A DNA stretch of 28,074 nucleotides, from positions 1 through 28,074 of the forward strand of contig FR888212.1 in assembly GCA_000431775.1 (NCBI GenBank), written 5' to 3'. Every line of letters starts with the position of its first letter. The stretch's first letter is position 1. The translations under genes were made by a program, and so were the position numbers. The stretch is from Clostridium sp. CAG:413. Its GTDB lineage: Bacteria; Bacillota; Clostridia; Oscillospirales; Acutalibacteraceae. Under the pieces are notes generated by a model, which saw only the letters and a program-made list of their open reading frames with translations, was not told the DNA's origin and made no database searches. Positions 6,563 through 15,805 of the stretch are shown here, in pieces.

Positions 6563-9500
6563 ATGTTTCACGGATTTAAGAAGACAAAGGGAGTTATATC
6601 CATTTTCCTTGTAATAATACTCGTACCTATGCTGACTGCGAGCAGCCTGTTTGTCGATGTCAGCAAGATGGTGCTGGCTCATTCGGTAGCCGAGTCGGCA
6701 GCGGATCTGGCGCTGAATACCGTGCTTACTCATTATGATAAGGAGCTGAATGAGTACTTCGGCCTTATCGCTTCGGCTCAGAGCATGGATGAGGCATATA
6801 AGACAGCTAAAGATTTCTTTGTCTCATGTATGAAATCGCAGGAGATAAGCGAAGAGGATGCATCAAACCTTACAAACGCTCTGAATAAGTATCTGTTCAG
6901 CAATTCCTCGGAGGGCTTTTCGGATTTTCTCGGTATTTATACCGATGAGGACAGTCTTGATGTTGAACCGATTAAAAACGGCAATCTTGCCAACCCCGCT
7001 GTGTTCAAAACTCAGGTTGTGGAGTTTATGAAGTACAGAGGCCCCATAAATGCTGTCACGGAGTTCTTTAGTTTTCTCAAGAGTAACAGTGAGCAGCTTT
7101 CTCAGATGGATGAGATAACGGAAATGACCGAGAAAAAGCAGGAATTCTATGAGGCGGAAAGCGGCCTGATGCAGACACTCTATGATCTGTATAAAAGTCT
7201 CAAGGAGTATGATGCGTGCAATCTTACTGCCGAGACGCTGAGGACGGTTCATAATAATATCAAGCACGGTGCCAAATATGAGGGGGCCTACCGGGAAATC
7301 CACAAAAACATCATCAGCAACGCTATAAATACGGAATGGTATAACAGCGAATATGAGAAAACAAGTTTTCCGACAGCCAATTTAGCAGGAGCAGCAAAAT
7401 TGAAAAGCACAAAAGCGACTGTTACCAGCGGGGATTCAACCATCCAGGTAAGTGTACCGGATGTTCAAGCTGCTGCAAATGCTTTGATTAATGCATATAA
7501 GGTTTATAAAGACGGAGTTACCACCGTACTTAATGGACTGGAACTCTGCGGAGCCTTGGAGAGCAAAGAGTGCGTATACCATAATAAAAAAGACCAAATC
7601 CACGATATACAATATTTCGGAATCGTCGGAGGAACCGTTAAAGGAAGTAATCTGTTTACAAATTTTCAAGCGCAGGTAAATGCCTTTGAAAGAGCATATC
7701 TGAATTATGAAGTTACTTGTAAAAAAATGAAGGAATTTGAAAAAAATTACGGGTATGGTTATTCTGATGATATCTCATTAGAGTGGCAAAGCGATTTTCG
7801 CAACGATGCAAGATTAACGGAAACTGAGTGCTCTCCGGAAGCTTTTCTTGATAAAGCCACAACGCTGCGAAGAGGGATTTATGGCGACGGCAGTGCGGTA
7901 GCTCTCTGTAAAGATATTGATAATCACTTAGCAACAATAGCGGGAAGTATCATTGGAAAAACCTATACAGACCGAACCAGATCTGTGGCGAACAGCATCT
8001 CCAAAATCAGCGAAGAGATCAAGGGTTATAAAACGACGCTTGACACGGCGTCAAAGGCGCTTGACACCGCTTTGGTCAATGCGGGCAATGTGTTGGATGC
8101 ACTTAACGGATATAAGACGGGTCTTGATAATTGGGATAGTGCCGCAAATAAGGCGAGCTTGGACAGTGCCGCAGGCAATGGCAGCATAGTAGAAACGGAT
8201 AGGGATGAAATCGCAACAAAGAGAAGTAATAAGGTTACTCCCGAAACTAAGAGTGCCAAGCTGCTCGGAGAGATAAAAGAGGATGAGGTTAACGCTCTTG
8301 TAACTCGTCTGACGGCTATTAAGGCCAGGATAGATTTTCTGCTTAACGGGCTTGACTGCTGCATATACATAGGCAATAAAATAGAAGATCTTTGGCTTGA
8401 GCAAGTGACACAATCTATGAGAGCTTCAAAAGAACTGAACACGAGCAGTTTTATGGAGAAGGATGTTCAAGACAATATAAACGCCTTTGATAAGCTTTAC
8501 AAAACATATGAAGACAACGAAGTGCTGAAAGAAAACATAATAGAAGCAAACGCCGATAACAATCCGAAGATTGAAAATGGTCAGTTGGCGTTCAGAGACA
8601 AGCTTTACAAATACTTTGAAGAGGCAAAGAAAGACCAAGCGACATCCGGTAGAACTGAGGAAAATGCAAAAGAAGATAAAGGAAAGCTCGAAAAAGCCGG
8701 GAAAGCAGGAAAGGAAGACAGCCCGGATTTTGAAAGCGGCTCAGTCGGCGGCAGCTCAGATAAGGAGATATCTAAGGAGTTGAATTTGCCATCAAAAGGA
8801 ACCGGTGACGACGACAAAAGCGCAAAAAAATCAAACAAGCTGTCGGAAGTCAGCAATTTTGTTACTGCGCTGTTTAAGGACTTCAAGGCGACCGCTTCAT
8901 CGGCAATGGTGAATTTGCGGGATGATTTGCTTTTCTCGGACTATGTGATGAGTATGTTTTCCTATGACACGTTTGAGAGAGAGGGTGTTCTCGACTACGC
9001 TGTCAAGGAAGGGTATGAGCTCAGTGGCGTCTTGGATTGGAAAGGCAATATGAGCTCATATTCCGGCGGCTGGAGTGATAATGCAGATCCGACATTCCAC
9101 TACAATAAAACACTGAGAAATAATCCGATCAACAATAATACTTGCTTCTCCTACGGCAATGAGGTCGAGTACATTCTGTATGGCAAAACGAATGCAGTGA
9201 ACAAATCAAAGGCATACACAAATATCTACGCCATTCGATTTGCCTGTAACCTGATTCCTGTTTTTAAGGAGTATTGGGGAAATCACACAGTCGCTGAATT
9301 GGCAGCGTCGATATCTGCGGCAACTCTCGGAATTATACCTGTTCCTGCCGTTAAGCTGCTTATTTGCCTGGGTGTGCTCGCCGCCGAATCCGCAGTAGAT
9401 CTAACAGCATTAAGGGAAGGCGTTGGCGTAAAATTCATAAAGACGCGGAGCAACGAAGGAAACGGGCTGTTTATTGATGTTGACAGGTGGATAAACGATG

Positions 9501-9856
9501 CACTTAGCGGCAAAAAAAACAACAGCAACAGCAGCAACGGTATTATCGGCACAGAGCTCCCATTTTTCAGATACAGCGACTATTTGAGATTTTTCCTGAT
9601 ACTAAAGCTGCTCGGCAGCGGAGAGGACGGCGTTTGCCGACGAACCGCAGATGTTGTGCAGGTCAATATGAAGAAAAGCTTAGGCAAAGAATCTACATTT
9701 GCGCTTGCCCAATCAAAGGTCTATTTTAAGATTAATGCGAATGTCAAGGTAAGACCGCTGATGCTTTCGCTGAGCATTAATGCAAGCGAGGCCAATCCGT
9801 ACACCTCACTCAGCGAATTGGCATCATTTGACTACGAGATGATACGAGGATATTAG
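6563..9856 (+). CDS. TadG-like / DUF5702 large surface protein, 1097 aa
   Basis: The N-terminus (KKTKGVISIFLVIILVPMLT, then ASSLFVDVSKMVLAHSVAESA) resembles the Tad-like segment of TadG and DUF5702 proteins of Bacillota. The central part (about residues 130-690) is long and helical, with many Lys/Glu and probable coiled coil. A charged low-complexity linker (about 690-770, rich in Lys, Glu, Asp, Gly, Ser) follows. The C-terminal conserved region contains a hydrophobic stretch near residue 910 (AELAASISAATLGIIPVPAV) and ends in ASFDYEMIRGY. It is probably anchored by its N-terminal helix with the bulk outside the membrane. Start ATG at 6563 after GAGGAGG. Base composition is uneven, with low-GC blocks (28-35% by line) at 7681-7800 and 58% at 8041-8100. 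Confidence 0.8.
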   Translation: MFHGFKKTKGVISIFLVIILVPMLTASSLFVDVSKMVLAHSVAESAADLALNTVLTHYDKELNEYFGLIASAQSMDEAYKTAKDFFVSCMKSQEISEEDASNLTNALNKYLFSNSSEGFSDFLGIYTDEDSLDVEPIKNGNLANPAVFKTQVVEFMKYRGPINAVTEFFSFLKSNSEQLSQMDEITEMTEKKQEFYEAESGLMQTLYDLYKSLKEYDACNLTAETLRTVHNNIKHGAKYEGAYREIHKNIISNAINTEWYNSEYEKTSFPTANLAGAAKLKSTKATVTSGDSTIQVSVPDVQAAANALINAYKVYKDGVTTVLNGLELCGALESKECVYHNKKDQIHDIQYFGIVGGTVKGSNLFTNFQAQVNAFERAYLNYEVTCKKMKEFEKNYGYGYSDDISLEWQSDFRNDARLTETECSPEAFLDKATTLRRGIYGDGSAVALCKDIDNHLATIAGSIIGKTYTDRTRSVANSISKISEEIKGYKTTLDTASKALDTALVNAGNVLDALNGYKTGLDNWDSAANKASLDSAAGNGSIVETDRDEIATKRSNKVTPETKSAKLLGEIKEDEVNALVTRLTAIKARIDFLLNGLDCCIYIGNKIEDLWLEQVTQSMRASKELNTSSFMEKDVQDNINAFDKLYKTYEDNEVLKENIIEANADNNPKIENGQLAFRDKLYKYFEEAKKDQATSGRTEENAKEDKGKLEKAGKAGKEDSPDFESGSVGGSSDKEISKELNLPSKGTGDDDKSAKKSNKLSEVSNFVTALFKDFKATASSAMVNLRDDLLFSDYVMSMFSYDTFEREGVLDYAVKEGYELSGVLDWKGNMSSYSGGWSDNADPTFHYNKTLRNNPINNNTCFSYGNEVEYILYGKTNAVNKSKAYTNIYAIRFACNLIPVFKEYWGNHTVAELAASISAATLGIIPVPAVKLLICLGVLAAESAVDLTALREGVGVKFIKTRSNEGNGLFIDVDRWINDALSGKKNNSNSSNGIIGTELPFFRYSDYLRFFLILKLLGSGEDGVCRRTADVVQVNMKKSLGKESTFALAQSKVYFKINANVKVRPLMLSLSINASEANPYTSLSELASFDYEMIRGY

Positions 9857-9868
9857 GAGGAGAGTACA

Positions 9869-10678
9869 TTGAAAAAATTACTGGCTGCTTTTTTTGCCTT
9901 AGCTTTAGTGTTTTCCGTTTCTTCCTGCGGTAAAACGGGAGCGAATTCGGAGAGCGGAGAAGGAGGGTCGCAATCATTGACCGATACCGGAGCGGCAACC
10001 ACCGCGGAGCAAGAAATAACAGAGAGTGATTCTGCAAGCCAAGAGGGCTTTATAACGGACGAAATCGAAGACGGTATTTGCATTGACGGTTATAACGGTA
10101 CAGCAAGCGAAATCGTCATTCCGAGCAGCATAGACGGCAAGCCGGTCGTGTCGATAGCGTATCTTGCATTTTGCGGAAATGAGACTATAAAAAAGCTTGT
10201 TATACCCGAAACGGTAAAAATGATAGGAACACGAGCTTTTTGGAAGTGCAAGTCTCTGGAAAGCATTACATTCAATGAAGGGATCGAGATTATCGATGAG
10301 GGCGCTTTCTCAGACTGTTATAAGATCACAAGCGTAGTCTTTCCTTCAAGCATTAAGGAGATACGCAACAATGCTTTTGTAAAATGTAGCAATTTGAAAA
10401 CGATTGAGTTTGTCGGCGCACACGATTTGAAAATTCGGCAAAACGCATTCGGAGAGACCGCCGTAGAGAACATAATATTGCCGGAGGGGGTGACGGAAGT
10501 CGGGCATGAGGCATTTTCCTATATGCCGTTAAAAACCGTGTATATCCCTGCGAGTGTAACAAGTATTGATCCCGCTGCTTTTATGTATAGCGCTACAGAT
10601 CTGACAATAAGGGGAAAAGCCAGTTCTGTGGCTGAGTCATATGCCAAAGAACAAGATATCCCCTTTGTAACCGAATAA
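9869..10678 (+). CDS. BspA-type LRR_5 lipoprotein, 269 aa
   Basis: The type II signal peptide ends in a lipobox, SVSSC, with Cys20 as the predicted lipidated residue, so the protein is tethered to the outer face of the membrane. A low-complexity Ser/Gly/Thr/Glu linker (about 21-60) follows, then about six BspA-like leucine-rich repeats (LRR_5), with units such as IKKLVIPETVKMIGTRAFWK and LESITFNEGIEIIDEGAFSD. LRR_5 proteins of gut bacteria are generally surface binding proteins; the ligand here is unknown. The start is a TTG at 9869, 8 bases after AGGAGG (9855-9860). It sits between the TadG-like gene and the second TadE-like gene, which suggests it works with the pilus. Confidence 0.9.
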   Translation: MKKLLAAFFALALVFSVSSCGKTGANSESGEGGSQSLTDTGAATTAEQEITESDSASQEGFITDEIEDGICIDGYNGTASEIVIPSSIDGKPVVSIAYLAFCGNETIKKLVIPETVKMIGTRAFWKCKSLESITFNEGIEIIDEGAFSDCYKITSVVFPSSIKEIRNNAFVKCSNLKTIEFVGAHDLKIRQNAFGETAVENIILPEGVTEVGHEAFSYMPLKTVYIPASVTSIDPAAFMYSATDLTIRGKASSVAESYAKEQDIPFVTE

Positions 10679-10685
10679 TATTGAC

Positions 10686-10701
10686 GGAGGCGAGAATGTG
10701 A
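10686..10701 (+). promoter_or_regulatory. GGAGG site with overlapping ATG-stop and GTG start
   Basis: GGAGG (10686-10690) is followed by cgagaATGTGaag. The ATG at 10696 would be followed directly by TGA (10699-10701), a start-stop pair. The real frame starts with the overlapping GTG at 10698, 7 bases from the Shine-Dalgarno. Initiation at the ATG would abort after one codon, so this arrangement may lower expression of the following pseudopilin. Confidence 0.5.
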
Positions 10702-11420
10702 AGAATAACGAGCGTGGAGCGGTTGTCATAGAGGCGACGATAGCGCTGACAACATACATATTTGTTATTTATACCATACTTACTTTGGTTAATATTTGCT
10801 TTGCCCAAGCTAAAATCGGCATAGCCGTAAATTGTGCGGCCAAGGAAATTTCGCAGTATTCTTATCTTTATTCGCTGACCGGAATTAATGATTTGAAGAA
10901 AGATGCAAAAGAAGCCGGCAAAAAATCTGATGCGGCGGTCAATGATATGGTCGGCGGTATTGAGACTATGTATAGCATGATAGGCAATGTGAATGCCGAT
11001 AATATCTCAGAGTCTTATAATACCGGGAAAAAAGCTTACGAATCAATTAAAAGCGGAGCACAGACCGTTATTGAAGACCCTAAAGAATTTGTTCTCGGTT
11101 GTGCGTACTCAGGGGCATCTGATTTGGCAGATAAAGCGGTAGGAAGTGCTTTTGCTCAGCTTGCAAAAGTTTTAGTAAAGAAAAACTTAGTTACTACTGA
11201 AGGAGCCAATTGCGAAGCACTGCTTAAATATCTCCGGATCGTACCAAAGGACGGTTCATATTTCGATGGCATAAGTTTCTCCGGCACAGAGGTGCTGCCG
11301 GGCGAAACGAACGCAGTTAAAATCGTAGCAAGCTATGACATAACTGTTATAAAGCTGCTCGATATTGATTTTAAATTTCACTTTTGCCTTTGCGGCAAGA
11401 CCGAGGCGTGGTCGGCTTAA
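10698..11420 (+). CDS. TadE-like pseudopilin with canonical cleavage site, 240 aa
   Basis: The N-terminus MKNNERG-AVVIEATIALTTYIF has a Gly before the cut and Glu at mature +5, the canonical type IV prepilin processing motif, followed by a hydrophobic helix of about 22 residues. The remaining 200 residues are extracytoplasmic, with a helical region (LKKDAKEAGKKSDAAVNDMV) and a C-terminal beta-rich part holding Cys residues (FHFCLCGKTEAW). It should be a minor pilin processed by the peptidase encoded next. The start is GTG at 10698; the overlapping ATG at 10696 is out of frame. Confidence 0.82.
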   Translation: MKNNERGAVVIEATIALTTYIFVIYTILTLVNICFAQAKIGIAVNCAAKEISQYSYLYSLTGINDLKKDAKEAGKKSDAAVNDMVGGIETMYSMIGNVNADNISESYNTGKKAYESIKSGAQTVIEDPKEFVLGCAYSGASDLADKAVGSAFAQLAKVLVKKNLVTTEGANCEALLKYLRIVPKDGSYFDGISFSGTEVLPGETNAVKIVASYDITVIKLLDIDFKFHFCLCGKTEAWSA

Positions 11421-11473
11421 CGCACCTAATTAAAAAGGTTTACAATCACTGGCGAAAGAATTGAGGGACATGG

Positions 11474-12151
11474 ATGAAGCAAAATATTTTACTTGCGTCA
11501 TTGACACTTGTCATGTGTTTTATTGCGATGTTTTCAATAAAATATACTCCAATAAAAAGAGCGGAGCAAATGAAAGAAAAGCTGAAAGCGTTTTTTCATT
11601 CTACTGCAAAAGAAGCAGTTACTTTTATTGCAATGTTCTTATCTGTGGCGGCAGTAAGCTTGATGCTTGTACTTTTTTATGAGAACAACACCGTATTGTT
11701 TAACATAAAAAGAATGGTTTTGGTTTCGCTATTGTGGATTGCGGCATATTTTGATTTTAAAAGTTATCGCATTCCGAATAAGTTGATTTTGCTCGGTTTA
11801 GCATTAAGAACAGTTATATTAATGTTTGAACTTGTTTTTGAACGAGAAGAAATACTTTACATATGCGTATCGGAACTGATAGCTGCAGCCATACTGCTTG
11901 TTATGTCTTTCGTTGCCATGTTTGTTGTTAAAAATGGACTTGGAATGGGGGACGCAAAGCTGTTTGCTGTGATGGGGCTGTATCTTGGCATTCAAGGCTC
12001 CCTCAGTGCAGTTTTTATGTCACTTATAGCGATATTCTTTATTTCCGTTATCTTAATGATAAGGAAAAAGAAAAAGCGCAAGGACAGTCTCCCATTTGCA
12101 CCTGCAATTCTTGTAGGAACGACGGTGGCCGTTTCAATATTTGGAGCATAA
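11474..12151 (+). CDS. tadV: A24-family prepilin peptidase (TadV/CpaA-like), 225 aa
   Basis: This is an aspartic membrane protease that removes the leader of pilin and pseudopilins. Both catalytic aspartates are visible: Asp94 in YFDFKSYRIPNKL and Asp160 in GLGMGDAKLF, the GxGD motif. There are about six hydrophobic segments. The domain that N-methylates mature pilins in larger enzymes is absent, as usual for Tad peptidases. An N-terminal extension of about 75 residues with one membrane helix and a Lys-rich stretch (KRAEQMKEKLKAF) is longer than the minimal CpaA form. Start ATG at 11474 after GAGGGA; an ATG at 11470 is out of frame. It is the last core Tad gene in the operon. Confidence 0.92.
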   Translation: MKQNILLASLTLVMCFIAMFSIKYTPIKRAEQMKEKLKAFFHSTAKEAVTFIAMFLSVAAVSLMLVLFYENNTVLFNIKRMVLVSLLWIAAYFDFKSYRIPNKLILLGLALRTVILMFELVFEREEILYICVSELIAAAILLVMSFVAMFVVKNGLGMGDAKLFAVMGLYLGIQGSLSAVFMSLIAIFFISVILMIRKKKKRKDSLPFAPAILVGTTVAVSIFGA

Positions 12152-12166
12152 GAGGTGGATATTTAG

Positions 12167-13471
12167 ATGAAAAGAATAAAAATGTTGGCACCGCTGTTAC
12201 TAATACTCTTAACTGTTTTTTCTTCGTACTCGTTGATATCCGGCGCTGCTCAAAAAAATAGCGAATTTAAGCAGCACATACAGAAAGCACATGAGTTGTC
12301 GGAACAAGGTATAATTGTTGACGCTGCAAAGGAATATGATGACGCGTTAGAAATGAAGCCGTCTATCGATCTCTACCTTGAAAAAGGTGAAATGTTCAAA
12401 AAAAATGATATGAACGGGAATGCGATTTCACTCGGAGAACTTGTCCTTGAGAAGTATCCTAAGGAAAGCAGGTCGTATGATTTTTTGCTTGAATGTTACT
12501 TAAAGAACAAAGACTATGAGGAGTGCTACGACCTTCTTGATAACGCTAAGAAAAGAAACCTTTCATCAGATATTATAAATGCAGCGATAAAAGAATTGCG
12601 ATATAAATATGAGTTGGACTATAAAGGATATGATGACGTTTCTGTGTTCGGAGGGGGATACTGTGCAGTAAAAAAAGGTGAATTGTGGGGCTATGTTAAC
12701 GAAAGCGGGAAGCTGTCAATTAACTATGTCTTTGAAAGTGCAGGCGTTTTTTCTGAGGATTTAGCAGCTGTTAGGGATACAGAAAAGAATATGTACTATA
12801 TTGATACACAAGGAAACCGAAAGAAAAATATAAACTCATCTGTAAAACCCGATGAAGCGGGATCGTTTTCCGGAGAGCTGGTTGCTATAAAGACAGGAAG
12901 CGATTATGCATACTATGATGACAATTTTGAGAAAAAGTCTGCGAATTATAGTTTTGCAGGTACATATTCTGAGGGGATCGCTGCTGTTTCAGAGAACGGA
13001 AATTGGTACTTGATAAATGAAAAAGGGAAAAAAATTAATTCACAGCCTTATGAGAGCGTTGCAATGAACGAAAACAGAGTCGCATTCTCAGGCGGGGTAG
13101 CATTTGTCGAGGAGAACGGAAAATATATCATGGTTGACTCCAAGGCCGAGAGAGTCGGTAGCCAAAGTTTTGATGAAGCGAAACCATTTGAAAATGGCGA
13201 AATGGCTGCTGTAAGAATCGGCGAAAAATGGGGTTTTGCAGATAAGGACGGAAATGTAATAATTGAAGCAAAGTATGATGAAGCAAGATCGTTTTCCAAT
13301 GGGCTTGCGGCAGTGCGTGAAGGTGAAACGTGGGGCTATATTAATGCGGAAAACGAAACCGCTATTGAATTTGCTTTTACGGACTGCAAAGACTTCAATA
13401 ACCACGGATGCTCTTTTGCCAAAGACGGGGAAGAGTGGGTATTGATAAAGTTGTTGGAGAAAAATCATTAA
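12167..13471 (+). CDS. Exported TPR and WG-repeat protein, 434 aa
   Basis: A signal peptide or membrane anchor (residues 1-28, MLAPLLLILLTVFSSYSLIS) has no lipobox Cys. Residues about 32-150 form TPR-like helical hairpins (AHELSEQGIIVDAAKEYDDA, ECYLKNKDYEECYDLLDNAK). Residues about 160-430 hold six or seven WG-type beta repeats, with units such as KKGELWGYVNESGKL, RIGEKWGFADKDGNV and REGETWGYINAENET. WG repeats are common in exported proteins of Bacillota and Bacteroidota and probably mediate binding; no enzymatic residues are visible. Start ATG at 12167, 8 bases after AGAGGTGG. It lies between the prepilin peptidase and the FHA gene and may be an external sensor or scaffold. Confidence 0.85.
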   Translation: MKRIKMLAPLLLILLTVFSSYSLISGAAQKNSEFKQHIQKAHELSEQGIIVDAAKEYDDALEMKPSIDLYLEKGEMFKKNDMNGNAISLGELVLEKYPKESRSYDFLLECYLKNKDYEECYDLLDNAKKRNLSSDIINAAIKELRYKYELDYKGYDDVSVFGGGYCAVKKGELWGYVNESGKLSINYVFESAGVFSEDLAAVRDTEKNMYYIDTQGNRKKNINSSVKPDEAGSFSGELVAIKTGSDYAYYDDNFEKKSANYSFAGTYSEGIAAVSENGNWYLINEKGKKINSQPYESVAMNENRVAFSGGVAFVEENGKYIMVDSKAERVGSQSFDEAKPFENGEMAAVRIGEKWGFADKDGNVIIEAKYDEARSFSNGLAAVREGETWGYINAENETAIEFAFTDCKDFNNHGCSFAKDGEEWVLIKLLEKNH

Positions 13472-13486
13472 CGGAAGGGCTATGCT

Positions 13487-15001
13487 ATGTTTAATATAGA
13501 AAATCAAGGTGTTAATACATATCTCACTTATAAAATCAGCGAAGAGGATATTGTTGATTCACTAAGTCTTGGGATGCTAACAAACAACAAGATACCCGGG
13601 GTAGCGGATGTACTGTTTACGCAAATGAACGATGACCGATATTTGAAATACAACATTTCATCAAGAATCTCGGTTAAGCAATTTTTTGAGGGCATTGTAA
13701 CAAAAAAACGTTTTCTTTCAGTATTGTCGGGGATTGCAGGAGCACTTATAGCAGCAGAAGAATACATGGTCGATCCGTCGCTGTTCATTTTAAACCCTGA
13801 TTATATATATACAGATGCTTCGACCTGTAAAACATTACTGATTTGTTTGCCGATTGAAAAGAGATCTTTTGAGCATGGCGACATCCAGTCGCTTGTTCGC
13901 AGTATAGTTTTTTCAACTCAGTATGATCAGAGCGAAAACTGTGATTATGTCCCAAAGATGATTAACTACCTGAACGGTTCGGCTTCATTCTCGATTTCGG
14001 ATTTCAAACGCTTTGTTGACAGTATAAATATCAATGCCGGCGCCAATCCAGTACATGTGATACCGCGGAATTCTCAAGAAGATAAAGTGAAGTCAAATGT
14101 CGGATATAGTTTAGTAAATCAACGCAAGATCGTTGGAAAGGCACCGGCATCACCAGCGGTTTCGACGCCTTCTGTAACGGTTGGTAGAAACGAGCAAAAT
14201 GTAAATATTCCGGCCCTAGAAATCAAAACAGGGCTTGCGATTCCTCAGGTTTTCAAAACTCCAGAAAAAAAGGACAACAAGCAGCAAAAGCAGAAAACGC
14301 CTGTAGGAACGGATGAAAAAAAGATATCTTTAATTTATTTACTACGACATTACAACAAAGAAACATTAGAGCTTTATAAAGCGCAGCATCAGGAAAGCAA
14401 TAAAGACAAAGGACACCCGGTCAAAGAAAGTGAAAAAAAGCCCAAAATCAAGATAGATGATGGATTTGCAATTCCGGGACAAAAAAATCTCAGTTTCGGA
14501 AATGGAACTGTAGCTACAAGAAACAATACGAAAACCGAAGAAAAGGAGCCTGCACCTATATCAGCGGGAAATGGCGACGTTTCGAACGGTGCAGTTTCTC
14601 TGGCGCAGCTCGGCTCTTTTGGTGAAACCACGCTTCTTGCCTCATCAGGCTTTGGCGAAACCACTGTTTTAGGCGATGAGAATGCGGCGGTGCAATCAAT
14701 GTCACAAAATGCATACCTTATAAGAGAGAAGACCGGAGAAAAAATTTTGATAAACAAGCCGAGATTTAGGGTCGGAAAAGAAAGAAGTTATGTGGATTAC
14801 TTTATCGGCGATAATACAGCAATCAGTAGAAGTCATGCCGACATTGTTTGCAGAGACAACAGATACTTTATTGTTGATATGAGATCGACAAATCACACAT
14901 TTGTAAATGAAATGTTGGTTCAAAACGGTGAAGAACGCGAGATACAATCAGGCGACAAAGTGCGGCTGGCAAACGAGGAATTCGATTTTGAGATTCGATG
15001 A
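13487..15001 (+). CDS. DUF6382-FHA domain signalling protein, 504 aa
   Basis: Residues about 1-185 match my memory of DUF6382, a kinase-fold-like domain found with FHA domains. Residues 186-410 are a low-complexity linker. Residues about 410-504 are a forkhead-associated domain that binds phosphothreonine: Gly430 in RVGKE, the SRSH motif at 447-450 and Asn469 in STNHTF are the usual ligand-contact residues. The linker carries two near-identical segments, GETTLL (379-384) and GETTVL (390-395), resembling the ETT phospho-switch of GarA/OdhI, so it may bind its own FHA domain when phosphorylated. No membrane segment. Start ATG at 13487 after GGAAGGG. The phosphatase and kinase genes follow directly. 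Confidence 0.88.
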   Translation: MFNIENQGVNTYLTYKISEEDIVDSLSLGMLTNNKIPGVADVLFTQMNDDRYLKYNISSRISVKQFFEGIVTKKRFLSVLSGIAGALIAAEEYMVDPSLFILNPDYIYTDASTCKTLLICLPIEKRSFEHGDIQSLVRSIVFSTQYDQSENCDYVPKMINYLNGSASFSISDFKRFVDSININAGANPVHVIPRNSQEDKVKSNVGYSLVNQRKIVGKAPASPAVSTPSVTVGRNEQNVNIPALEIKTGLAIPQVFKTPEKKDNKQQKQKTPVGTDEKKISLIYLLRHYNKETLELYKAQHQESNKDKGHPVKESEKKPKIKIDDGFAIPGQKNLSFGNGTVATRNNTKTEEKEPAPISAGNGDVSNGAVSLAQLGSFGETTLLASSGFGETTVLGDENAAVQSMSQNAYLIREKTGEKILINKPRFRVGKERSYVDYFIGDNTAISRSHADIVCRDNRYFIVDMRSTNHTFVNEMLVQNGEEREIQSGDKVRLANEEFDFEIR

Positions 15002-15021
15002 AACGTTTTTAGGAGTGGAAC

Positions 15022-15789
15022 ATGCAATATATTATATCTGCAAGTACAGATGTCGGCATCAAAAAGAGCACTAACCAGGATAGCCTCTCCGTGCTAAAAA
15101 TGAATTCGTCAATAGGTGAATTGGTTTTTGCTATTTTTTGTGACGGCATGGGCGGACTCAAAAAAGGCGAGGTTGCGAGCGCTTCAGTTATTAAAGCGTT
15201 TGATTCGTGGGTCAAAGATAAGCTTGGCAGTTTGTTAGCTCACGGTTTTAATAGTGATGATATATATACACAGTGGGACGACATTATTAGGACCCAAAAC
15301 AATAAAATTATGAGCTTCGGCAGAAATCTTGGAGTAAGCGTTGGGACTACAATCGTCGCAGCACTATTTGTTGGAAACCAATATTATGCGGTTAATGTCG
15401 GCGACTCGAGAGCATATGAGATAAAAGCAGAAGTCCGACAGCTCACCCATGACCATACTGTTGTTGCGCGAGAGATTGAGCTTGGTATGCTGACAAAAGA
15501 GGAAGCGGAGTCGGATCCGAGAAGGAATGTTTTGCTCCAATGTATAGGTGCCTCCGATGAGGTTCAGCCCGAGTTTTATTCCGGCAGTATAGAAAAAAAT
15601 GCTGTCTACATGATTTGTTCAGATGGCTTTATTCATGAAATAACAGAAGATGAAATTTATGATGTATTACAGCCGGACAAGATGAACGATAGTGAAGGTA
15701 TGAAGACCAATGTTGATTCACTTATAGAGCGCGACAAAAATCGTAAGGAAAAAGATAACATTTCGGTGATTACAATCAGAACGTTTTAG
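15022..15789 (+). CDS. PP2C-family Ser/Thr phosphatase (PrpC-like), 255 aa
   Basis: This is a metal-dependent protein phosphatase that would reverse the action of the kinase encoded next. Motifs in order: STNQDS near residue 18 (metal Asp), FCDGMGG with Asp41, VGDSRAY with Asp128, LTHDHT, ICSDGF with Asp201 and the C-terminal KDNIS with Asp245. All PP2C metal ligands are present. There is no membrane segment, and the length is normal for bacterial PrpC/Stp. Start ATG at 15022, 6 bases after AGGAG. It sits between the FHA gene and the kinase gene, as in PrpC-PrkC pairs. Confidence 0.95.
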   Translation: MQYIISASTDVGIKKSTNQDSLSVLKMNSSIGELVFAIFCDGMGGLKKGEVASASVIKAFDSWVKDKLGSLLAHGFNSDDIYTQWDDIIRTQNNKIMSFGRNLGVSVGTTIVAALFVGNQYYAVNVGDSRAYEIKAEVRQLTHDHTVVAREIELGMLTKEEAESDPRRNVLLQCIGASDEVQPEFYSGSIEKNAVYMICSDGFIHEITEDEIYDVLQPDKMNDSEGMKTNVDSLIERDKNRKEKDNISVITIRTF

Positions 15790-15805
15790 GGGGCAGATTG
15801 AAGAG

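Noticed and set aside
8026..8442. Ser/Leu-rich minus-strand frame inside the TadG-like gene
   Set aside because: It is antisense to helical Lys/Glu/Asp-rich coding sequence, which routinely produces Leu/Ser/Phe-rich shadows.
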